Below, in pieces: positions 26,197 through 35,600 of a stretch of DNA of 64,000 nucleotides; position 1 is the stretch's first letter; each line of letters opens with the position of its first letter. This DNA is from Clostridiales bacterium. GTDB taxonomy: Bacteria > Bacillota > Clostridia > Christensenellales > DTU072. The stretch spans positions 65,072 through 129,071 of the forward strand of contig DUON01000010.1 in the NCBI GenBank assembly GCA_012838805.1, written 5' to 3'. The notes under the pieces were generated by a model that saw only the letters and a list, made by a program, of their open reading frames with translations, was not told where the DNA came from and did no database searches. The position numbers were made by a program, and so were the translations under genes.

Positions 26197-26907
26197 TCAT
26201 TGAAAGAGACTTCTCCCCAGCTTTTCCGTAGGGTTTTTTTGGTAGAAGGAGAGCTCTCCTTTTTCGTCAAGCGTGCCAAGGAGCACATCCTCTATATCCA
26301 TGTTCTGAATTTTGAGCTGGCGCATAAGCCAATCTCTATCCTTGTTCATAGCACCTAAATTGCTTTCCATAACTTTGCCGTCAATAATCACATTGGCGAA
26401 TATACTGGGCGTGGACTTTACAGCACCCACATCTTCCGCCACAACGGGTCTTTTGTGGTCCTTGGGAAGAATGCTTAATTTGCCGTTGGTTTCATAAATT
26501 ATATAGCCCACATCGGCAATATTGAAATAATCCTTTATTCTCAATTCCCTTAACAAATCACTTATATTCAGCTGTGATTTCTTGAGTCCGTCATAAAGAA
26601 TTTTCCCATTGTCCACAAGCACCAAAGGTCTGCCGTTGAGTATTCTTCTTCCCCAAATCGTCTTTCTGCTCAATAAGCTCATAATTAGGTCACTTCCTGC
26701 GAATATCGACATGGCGACAAGCGAATAGAGTATATTGAGCTTCGGGTCTACGCATAGCGTCGCCGCAATAGAGCCTATCGTAATACCCACTATATAATCA
26801 TAGAAATTCAGTTGAGATATTTGTTTGGCTCCCAAAGCTTTGGTAATCAAAAACAAATACACCACGGCAATAACGCCTCTTAATACTATTTCTAAGAATT
26901 CGTTCAT
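26197..26907 (-). CDS. DUF421 (YetF-type) membrane protein
   Basis: This 236-residue protein has three N-terminal helices (about 5-85) and a C-terminal soluble region. The family signature LITKALGAKQISQLNFYDYIVGITIGSIAA is followed by GRPLVLVDNGKILYDGLKKSQLNISDLLRELR, as in YetF, YdfS and related Bacillus proteins. DUF421 proteins occur in spore membranes in Bacillus, and this one is divergent from spoIIR, sleB and ypeB, so a spore role is plausible (inference). No ribosome site of note precedes the ATG. Confidence 0.85.
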   Translation of the reverse strand: MNEFLEIVLRGVIAVVYLFLITKALGAKQISQLNFYDYIVGITIGSIAATLCVDPKLNILYSLVAMSIFAGSDLIMSLLSRKTIWGRRILNGRPLVLVDNGKILYDGLKKSQLNISDLLRELRIKDYFNIADVGYIIYETNGKLSILPKDHKRPVVAEDVGAVKSTPSIFANVIIDGKVMESNLGAMNKDRDWLMRQLKIQNMDIEDVLLGTLDEKGELSFYQKNPTEKLGRSLFQ

Positions 26908-26958
26908 AATATCATTCTTAACAAAATAATTTTTTTTAAAAACTCCTTGCGATTTTTT

Positions 26959-26987
26959 GTTTAAGGCGCTGTAGATCTGACAATAAT
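26959..26987 (+). promoter_or_regulatory. possible sigma-F/G-type promoter of spoIIR
   Basis: GTTTA at 26959-26963 followed after 15 bp by GACAATAAT at 26979-26987 partly fits the forespore sigma-F consensus (GtATA and GGnnAnAnT). The predicted start of transcription falls at or within a few bases of the ATG at 26995. This is a weak match that rests on the known forespore expression of spoIIR. Confidence 0.3.
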
Positions 26988-26994
26988 ATTCGAT

Positions 26995-27516
26995 ATGAAA
27001 AAGCTTGTCTGTGTCCTCATGGCCTTTATTTTAATTGCCGCATCGATAAACCTTTTTTGCGGTTGCCAAAAAAAAGCCGATAATGATATCTTAAGAATCC
27101 ATATCATAGCCAATAGCAATTCCCGACTTGACCAAGATATCAAGCACGAAGTAAAAGACTGTATTGTCGAAAAACTTAGTGAAGCATTGAAAGACGCCAA
27201 AGACAAAAATCAAGCCAAGAGAATAATCAAGGACAACGAAGAACAACTCTTATCACTATCAAATCAAACGCTTGAGAAAAAGCACGCGGACTACTTAGCA
27301 AAAATGGAAATCAAGCTTCAAGAATTCCCAGCAAGGGTCTATGACGATATTGTCTTTGAAAAGGGAGTTTATGAGGCAGTAATAATCACATTGGGCAAAG
27401 GACAAGGTGACAATTGGTGGTGCGTCGCTTTTCCGCCGTTATGCTTTATACCGTCTGACGGCAATGAGATAAGGTATAAATCTATAATTATGGAAATAAT
27501 TAATAATGCGAACTGA
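26995..27516 (+). CDS. spoIIR: stage II sporulation protein R
   Basis: SpoIIR is made in the forespore, crosses to the intermembrane space and triggers SpoIIGA to process pro-sigma-E in the mother cell. The 173 residues start with a signal sequence (about 1-24) ending at GCQ, and contain the family core LRIHIIANSNSRLDQDIKHEVKD, then FPARVYDDIVFEKGVYEAVIITLGKGQGDNWWCVAFPPLCF. The NWWCVxFPPLCF motif is diagnostic. No Shine-Dalgarno sequence is seen before the ATG. sleB starts 22 nt after its stop and ypeB follows, so the three may be one transcript. Confidence 0.95.
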   Translation: MKKLVCVLMAFILIAASINLFCGCQKKADNDILRIHIIANSNSRLDQDIKHEVKDCIVEKLSEALKDAKDKNQAKRIIKDNEEQLLSLSNQTLEKKHADYLAKMEIKLQEFPARVYDDIVFEKGVYEAVIITLGKGQGDNWWCVAFPPLCFIPSDGNEIRYKSIIMEIINNAN

Positions 27517-27538
27517 ATTATCTTATGAAAAGGAAAAC

Positions 27539-28261
27539 ATGAGTATGAATGATGCAAAAGGCAAAAAGAAGAATTTGAAAGAGCTTTTTCTTATGTGCGT
27601 GTGCATATTTCTTTTGGCCGCTATCGGAGCAACGACGCTTTTTCTCTACACGGATATCTTTGTAGAAGAACAAGCGGAAGCTCAGCTTATACGCAGGGGA
27701 AGCACAGGTGCTACCGTCCGTGAGATTCAAAGCCGTCTTAAGCGGTGGGGATACTATACGGGAGGCGTGGACGGCATATTTGGTCCAAAGACAGAGCAAG
27801 CGGTCAGATATTTTCAAAGAGTGAACGGGCTTGCGGTAGACGGCATAGTGGGACGCCAGACCGCCGCCGCCATAGGAATCAGATTGCATGCCAATTCCTC
27901 GTCATCTTATTCCAGCGATGTCAATCTGCTTGCTCGGTGTATCTATGGCGAGGCAAGAGGAGAGCCTTATATCGGTCAAGTCGCCATAGGCGCGGTCATC
28001 TTAAACAGGGTCAAGAACCCCAACTTCCCCAACACCATAGCAGGCGTAATCTACCAGCCGCACGCTTTTACCGTCGTTGCGGACGGACAGATAAACCTAC
28101 AGCCAAACGATACTGCCATAAGGGCAGCAAGAGACGCCTTAAACGGCTGGGACCCCACCAATGGATGCATTTATTATTACAATCCCGCCACTGCCACCAA
28201 TCAATGGATAAGGTCAAGACCTATTCATTTGACCATAGGCAGACATGTATTTTGCACTTAA
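27539..28261 (+). CDS. sleB: spore cortex-lytic enzyme
   Basis: SleB cuts spore cortex peptidoglycan during germination. The 240-residue protein has an N-terminal hydrophobic segment (about 15-40), a peptidoglycan-binding domain (GSTGATVREIQSRLKRWGYY to AVDGIVGRQTAAAIG, about 55-115) and a catalytic domain (LLARCIYGEARGEPYIGQVAIGAVILNR, with the candidate catalytic Glu in YGEARGE). The start chosen is ATG 27539 with AAAGGA upstream. An ATG at 27506 overlaps the end of spoIIR and has no ribosome site. It is followed 11 nt later by ypeB, the usual partner that stabilises SleB in the spore. Confidence 0.95.
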   Translation: MSMNDAKGKKKNLKELFLMCVCIFLLAAIGATTLFLYTDIFVEEQAEAQLIRRGSTGATVREIQSRLKRWGYYTGGVDGIFGPKTEQAVRYFQRVNGLAVDGIVGRQTAAAIGIRLHANSSSSYSSDVNLLARCIYGEARGEPYIGQVAIGAVILNRVKNPNFPNTIAGVIYQPHAFTVVADGQINLQPNDTAIRAARDALNGWDPTNGCIYYYNPATATNQWIRSRPIHLTIGRHVFCT

Positions 28262-28272
28262 GGAGTTAAGTC

Positions 28273-29583
28273 ATGGAAAAAAGAAAGAAGATAATTAAAA
28301 TAATAACTTATGCGGTGGCGGTTTTGGTCATAGCAGGTCTATCCACAGCCTTAGCCTTAGCGGTAGAAAGACAAAACCAGCTGCGCATCGATTTGGAAAA
28401 TGTCTATGAGAAATCCTATTATGACACTATGGCATCGCTATTTAATATCGAAACCAACTTAGAAAAGCTGTCCATAGCCGAAGGGGAAAATATGCAGAAA
28501 AAGATACTAAACGATATCTGGCGGGAATGCGAACTGACGGAGAGCAATCTTTCACAATTGAGTACGGACAGTGAATCCATAGACCAAGTAATAAAATTCT
28601 TAAACCAAATGGGCGACTACTGCAACTCTTTAGCCAACAAATTAGAAAAGCATAAGCTATCCGATGAGGAAAATCAAAATCTGGAGAGCTTTTCTCTGCT
28701 CATAAAAGAACTCAAGAACAACCTTGTATCCGTACAGGACGAGCTGTTAAGCGGAGGGCGCATTCTTGGGTCTATGGGACAAGAAGTAAACTACTTGGCT
28801 AAGGCGTATCATAAGATGAACCATACCACCGTGGATTATCCGCATCTGCTATATGACGGACCTTTCACCGAAGGTATAAATGAAAGAAGGCCCTTGGCTT
28901 TGAAGGGGCTAAAGAATTATACCCAACAAGAGGCGCAAGAAATGCTTCAAGACTATTTTCCTCACGACAACTTGAAGATAGAATTCATCACTGAAGTAAA
29001 AGGTACTATTCCCTCTTATCTATACGAAATATCCGCTAAAGGTCTTTCGGGCAGCGTGCAGCTCACAAAACAAGGGGCGAAACTGCTCTTGTATGACAGC
29101 TATAAAACTGTACAAGACCCCAACCTTAGCGAAGAGGAGTGCGTGGAAAAGGCAAAAGAATTTATTAAAAATATAGGTTATCAGAATATGGAACCTGTGT
29201 GGGTAACCAACAATCATTCCACAATGTATATAAATTTTGCTTATACCCAAAACGATATAGTAATCTATCCCGACCTCATCAAAATAAAAGTAGCCGCAGA
29301 TAACGGAGAGATTATTGGGGTGGAAAGCCGAAATTATATTTATAGCCATAAGCAAAGGGAACTTGAGATTCCCGAAGATTTTGACTATACCCCAAGCGAC
29401 GAAGTGACTGTAATAAAAGAGACTTTTGCTTTAATTCCCACTGAATGGAACAGCGAAGTACTGACTAAGGAATATGTGGTGAAAAAGAACAATAACACCT
29501 ATATTGTCTATGTCAATGTGGATACTATGGAAGAGGAAAAAATCCTTATGGTAGTGGATGACGAAGGACAAATGCTTATTTGA
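28273..29583 (+). CDS. ypeB: germination protein YpeB
   Basis: YpeB is needed for assembly and protection of SleB in spores. The 436-residue protein has one N-terminal transmembrane segment (about 8-28), an Arg/Lys-rich start, a helical region (about 30-180) with heptad-like Leu spacing, and C-terminal PepSY-like repeats (from QEAQEMLQDYFPHD at about 215 to the end). The order spoIIR-sleB-ypeB links forespore signalling with later germination genes. A strong terminator follows at 29602-29637. Confidence 0.94.
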   Translation: MEKRKKIIKIITYAVAVLVIAGLSTALALAVERQNQLRIDLENVYEKSYYDTMASLFNIETNLEKLSIAEGENMQKKILNDIWRECELTESNLSQLSTDSESIDQVIKFLNQMGDYCNSLANKLEKHKLSDEENQNLESFSLLIKELKNNLVSVQDELLSGGRILGSMGQEVNYLAKAYHKMNHTTVDYPHLLYDGPFTEGINERRPLALKGLKNYTQQEAQEMLQDYFPHDNLKIEFITEVKGTIPSYLYEISAKGLSGSVQLTKQGAKLLLYDSYKTVQDPNLSEEECVEKAKEFIKNIGYQNMEPVWVTNNHSTMYINFAYTQNDIVIYPDLIKIKVAADNGEIIGVESRNYIYSHKQRELEIPEDFDYTPSDEVTVIKETFALIPTEWNSEVLTKEYVVKKNNNTYIVYVNVDTMEEEKILMVVDDEGQMLI

Positions 29584-29601
29584 TATACTTTTTCTTCCCA
29601 A

Positions 29602-29637
29602 AAAAAGCCGACAAGCTCTTTGGTCTGTCGGCTTTTT
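29602..29637 (+). terminator. intrinsic terminator after spoIIR-sleB-ypeB
   Basis: AAAAAGCCGACA (29602-29613) pairs with TGTCGGCTTTTT (29626-29637) with a 12-base loop and a T-run. The stem is symmetric, so it can also stop the convergent LRR gene transcript from the right. Confidence 0.88.
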
Positions 29638-29654
29638 GCTTTTTTTATAAAAAC

Positions 29655-32600
29655 TTAAATGAACACTATTTTATCAGCAATGTCGTTAGAGTATATAATC
29701 TCGGAGCCCTCAGGCAGATAAATTGTTTCGACAGAATCCACAAAAGCATGGCTGACAATCTCATACACCCTCTTGCCCTGAATATACTCTGGGATATAGA
29801 CGGCTTTGGTATTGCCTGTAAACTGCAAAATTCTTATCCTTTGATTTTGAAGTTCCTCTATCGCATAACTACCATAAAGGGTAGTATTGGGGATGATTTG
29901 GTTGCCCATTTCCGCCCACAGCGTTCTGGTCCGATAGTCGCTTAAGTGATTGGGATTGACAAGCACCCTCAAAGCCGACGGAGTGTTCATAAACATGCTG
30001 CTTCCCCCTTCCACACGGTCTCTGGTGATATAAACCCTGTTGAGGGATGAACAGCCGTTAAACGCAAACGCCCTTATGAATTGTACATTATATGGAATAT
30101 CTATTTCTTTCAAAGATACGCAGGACTGGAATGTGCCTTGCAATATTTCGGTTATATCTGCAGGCAGGTTTATAGTTCTTAAATTATAGCAATTTCTGAA
30201 CGCATATTCCCCAATGCCTGTATCCCTTATGGTGTTAGGCAAAACCACCCTTTCAAGGGAAACACAGTCGCTAAAGCCGAACATGTTTATTTTTTGGTCG
30301 TATCCCGCCTCTAACCTTACGCTCTTTATAAAGGGATTTCCAAAATGCCTGCCGATAGATTTTACACTATAACTAACTCCGCCTATCTCCATTTGGGCAG
30401 GTATAACTAATTGGACTTCCTCTCCCCTGTATTTATTCAATTGTATACTTCCGCCGTCAAGTATCGTATAGGCATAGTCTCCGCTTATCAGATTGGGAAT
30501 AATATAATCAGGATAGACTAGCGGGTCTGGAACTCCACCCTCATTATAGCCCGCATATACCCTCCAGTTCTCCATAGTCCTATATCCGTCCAAGCTATAT
30601 CTTGGTACATAGATTTTTAAGAAAGGATTGTTTACATTGTTGAACAATCCCGCCCCCGCAGTAGTGAGCGGCACCGTCGGACTGGAGCTGGAATCTCTTC
30701 CCCTCATTATGTAAACTTCGGATAGGCTTGTGCATTCTGAGAATACCCCGTTATAAAGCGCCTCCACGCTGTATGGGATAACTATCTCGATAAGACTTGA
30801 ACATTTGGCGAACGCAAAATTCTCAATGACTGTCAATATACCGTCATAGAAAATCACTTCCCTAAGGTTTTCATTGTTATAAAAAGCGTATTCTTGGATT
30901 TGATAAAGTCTTGACGGCAGTTGGATTTCTTCAAGATTATGGTTTTCGCTGAAACAGTAACTTGCCAAAATCAAGGCGGGAATGTCTTGGTCGGGCAAAG
31001 AGTCAATATCCTCAAATTCAATAGAGCTTAAGGGAGTGTTCGCAAAGGCGTGGTTGTTGATGTTGCCAACCGAAGAGGGAATGACAATCGACTCTAAACC
31101 AGTTCCATAAAAAGCATATTGCTCTATTGTGTTCAAATTGGACCCGCTTTCAAAAATCACTTGCGAAATGCTGCTCTTATAGAAAGCATAATTTCTAATA
31201 GTCTCTACCGTATTGGGTATAGTCACGCTGTCTATTGTATAATCAAAGACATAAGTGCCTATGCTCTTAATTGTATAGTTCCCAATCATTGGAGGTATGA
31301 CCACATCTTTATTTTCGCCAAGATAGTGTACCAGTTCCGCAATCATGTTCGTGGAGTCAATAATGCTTATTACAAAATCGTCATACATGCTGTCCCAGCT
31401 CAAAATTCGTGAACCGTATCTTGACCAGTTTTCATTGTTTCTATAATAAGCAAGCTTGTTGTCCATAACATAGACTTTGACAAAATCACAATTTTCAAAC
31501 AAGCTGGTGGCTTGGTTTTCTAAATTCACTATGCGGCTGGTATCGCTGTCGTCATTCATATAAACGGATACAAGGTATTCACAATCCTTGAACACGCCGT
31601 CTTTTATGTTCTCCAGCCTTGAGGGAAGAGTAATTGTCCTTATATTGGTCTTGGCAAAAGCGAATCTTCCGATCTCTATCATTTCCTCTCCCAAGAACTT
31701 CACATCTTCCAATTGCATTCTTTTGCCGTCAGACCCAAAAGCGTAGTCGCCTATTCTGTCAACCAAAGGCGGCACCGTCACTTGACCAAGCAGAGTATTG
31801 GAATAAAAAGCATAGTTGCCTATCTCCCTAAGCCTGCTTGAATTCAAGGCTTCAATGGTGTTGTTAGAGAAAACGAGATTACTTATATTGGTGTCATAAA
31901 AAGCGTAGTTTCCTATTCGAATTAAGCTCAACGGAAGATTAACTGAGGCAAGAGAAGACGAATATCTAAAAGCGTTGTCCCCTATTTCCAAGACTCCTTC
32001 GGGTATTTGGATGCTGTTTAATTTATAATTAAAGCTATATCCGCCTATCTCCAGCACCGGCAGACCTTGAAGTTCGGCAGGAAGAGAGATGTTTCTTTCA
32101 GCCCCAAGATATTTAAGAATCCTTACTCCCTCCAATACAAAAACCACATCCTCGACCATAACGGTATGTTCTCTGCCCAATTCGTCATATAAGAGTATGG
32201 GTCTTAAATTATTTGTCTGATATGACTTGAACTCTAAAGTATAATCAAAGTCGTTTATAAAATGAGTGAAAGTTTTTTGTTCATAGTCTGCATACCCCAA
32301 GGGTTTTTTATTTAAGGTCTCGGGAAGCTTCAATTCCTCTCTTAAGTCCTCGAATTCTGAGGTGCTTTGATTTAACACCCCAAGATAGTCTACAATATTT
32401 ACCGCATGGTATGCTTTATTAATTATTTCAATTGAATATTCGTCCCTTAATGTCTCAATAGAATCTATCTTTTCCGCCAGATTTCGCCAATACCTTGCTT
32501 TTATGTACTCATGCTTTATGGCGTCATATACATAAATCATCAATTCTTTGGGCGTGTTGGCAAAGACATCATTGTTCTGTAATTGAGTCAAAGACTGATT

Positions 32601-35600
32601 CACACCTCTTTCCACCACAACGCTTGTTAGCGATGAGCAATGGTTAAAAATTCTTGTTCCAAGATGAGTCACGCTATCGGGAAGGGTAATGGTGCTTAAT
32701 TGAGAACAATATTGAAACGCATAATTTCCGATAGACTCCAATAGGCTTATTTCATTATCAAGTGATTTTCTAAAAGTTATTTCCTTAAGCGCCATTTGAT
32801 TGTCTTTACTGCCTGCGAAAGAGTACATGCCTATTGTCCTTAGCCTCCAAGGCAAGCGTATTGTCTCAAGGGAAACGCAGTTTTGGAATGCATAATTGGA
32901 TATGGTTGTCAAAAGGCTGTTATCGCCCAATTGCACATCGATTAAGGATGAACAGCCATAAAACGCATGTTCCCCTATATGTTGGACGCTGTCACTTATG
33001 ATTACCCTTTCCAAAGAGACGTTGTTATAGAAAGCTCTATCAGCTATCTTAGTTACGCCTTGTGGGATTCTGACCGTTTTCAATATGGCGTTGTAGCTAA
33101 AGGCGTTCTGACCTATTTCCTTTACTCTCAGACCTCTTATGGTCGAGGGAATGACCAGATTGTCGCCTGCTTCGGCAAGCCCTATGTACTTAATAATCCG
33201 GCAGCTTTCGCTGTCGCCGGGAAGTATTTCAATAATAAAATTCTCAACCGATAGAGAAGAGCTCCTTATCCTTTCGGTATAAGTCCTCCACATGATATTT
33301 TGGCGGTATACATACTCCATGCCCCCGCCTACATAGAATTCAAGTTCGGGTGCCGTGTTCTCAAAAGTGTCCTCACTAATTATAAGCACCGATCCGCCTG
33401 TTTCGTCCACATCTATAAGTATGCTCTTTAAGAATCTATTTCCGCTAAAAGCCTTGCTTCCAAGCTCTATTGTGTTCTTTGATATAGAGTATGTTGAGCC
33501 TTGTTTTCCGGCTGGATACAAAATAAGCAACTGGTCTTCCCCGTATGGCTGGGAATCGTACTCTACATTCTTGGTGTAGAGCACATTGTTCATTGTCTTA
33601 TAGTAGGGGTTTTGAATGTCCACTTCCAAAAGCTCAAGGTTGTCGCACCCATAAGCGGGGGCGTCGCCTATCATAGATACCATTCTTAATGAAAGGCTGG
33701 TAAGGCTCTTGCACCCCGAAAAGCTGTAACTTCCCAAGGTATACGCTCCGTCAATGGATATCTCGACATTTTGCAAGTTTATACAGTTATAAAAAGCATA
33801 GTCTCCTATGTATTCGACAGTGGAAGGTATTGTAATAAAGGTAAGACCTCGGCAGCCATAAAAAGCACCTTGGGATATGGTGACAAGACCCTCATTTAAG
33901 ATAATTTCTCTGAGAGCCGAAGAGTTGCGGAAAACATATTCGCCAATCTCTATGACACTGTCGGGCAAGGCAAATATCCTTATGTCTTCGGAAAGAGCGT
34001 ATCTATCGTATCCTGTAAGCTCCTTAAAATTTAGATTTGAATTTTGTATCGTTCCATATCCTATATTTTCAAAAGCGCCTTCGCCGATATAGACACACTC
34101 GGAGTTATCCGAAAACTCAAAAAGCATGAGATTCCTGTTGTCCTTAAAGGCGTAGGATAGAATCTGTGAAACTCTTTGAGGGAGATATACATAGAACAGA
34201 TTGGTGTCGGCAAAACTATATTCACCTATTATCAATTCCTTTTCTCCGTCCTCAAACATTAAGTCTTGCCGATAAGCTATCACGCTCATGCCGTCTTTAA
34301 ATGCATTCAGCGCAGCGCTTCCCAGACCGCTTTTATAGAAAGCATAGTCGTCAATAAAAGTTGTCCGTGCGGGGATTGTGAACTTATCTATCGCTGAACA
34401 ATAGCTGAAAGCGTATTTTCCTATGGACAAATCCATCTCGCCCTCTAAGAAGACCAAATCTTCTATGCTCTGACAGCCATAAAAGGCATAGTCCCCTATC
34501 TTTACAAAATGAGAAGGGATGACCACTGTTCTTAGTTCATTGCAGTTTTCAAAGATATTGGCGCCCATTTCCACGCCGCCTTCCTTAAAAACAGTGCCTT
34601 GCAACGATTCAAATTCCATTCTTTTCAGATTGTAGCAGTTGGCGAATATATGAGAGCCCATGTCCGTAAGACGGTTGGGTAGGACAACCTCTCTCAGCAT
34701 ATGGCAGTTATCAAAGACATATCTTCCCAATTCAAGCTTTGTGTCGCTTGCCGCAAATACCAAATCGCTCAACCCCACGCACCATGAAAAGGCAAAGTCT
34801 TTTATTTCTTCAAGCCGTGAAGGGAATACGAGTTGAGTTATTCTTGAACACTCATAAAAAGCGTAGTCATCTATTGTCAAAGACTTCTCACTATCCGACT
34901 GGTCAAATTCAATATTAAGAAGATTGTAGCTTCCCCAAAACGCATACTTTCCAATTATGGTCACTCTTTCGGGTATTATTATTTCGGATATGCTGTTGTG
35001 TGAAAAAGCATAATCGCCTATTATCAAGTTGCTGTCTTCGTCCTCGTCGGGATCAATCGTAATCATAGACAGATATCTACAATTATTAAAGGCATACTCT
35101 CCAATTGTCTTTACTCTTTTGCTTATCACAACTTGTGTCAGATATGAGTTATTTGAAAAAGCGTAATCCCCAATGTCCAATGCTGCCCCTTCAGCAAAAG
35201 TAAGAGAAGTTATTCTCGAAGTGTAGAAAGCGTACGGCGCTATCTGCTCCACATCTGCGGGGATTTGAAAAGCGACGGATCTGCCAGACGGGAAAAGAGC
35301 TATGGTCCTTTCACCTAACTTGTTATACAAGACATTAATGCCCTGATTGTCTTCAATTTTATAGTATTGGTTGGAGCTGTCTGCAGTAAACCCTATAAGG
35401 CTTGAACAGTTGCTGAAAGGATTGCCCTCAATACTTTCAATAGAAGAAGCGATTCTAAAGTTCTGTAACGAAGTGCATCCCTCAAAAAGATTGTTAGGCA
35501 AAACCTTCAAAGACGGCGAAGAACCCCAAGCGATATCCGTCAAGTTAATACATTGGGCAAATGCCTCCTTGCCTACAGTTTCAAGACTGTTCACCAATGT

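Noticed and set aside
27745-28269. 174-codon plus-strand frame overlapping sleB
   Set aside because: It is an Arg/His-rich out-of-frame reading of the sleB domains, with no start signal.
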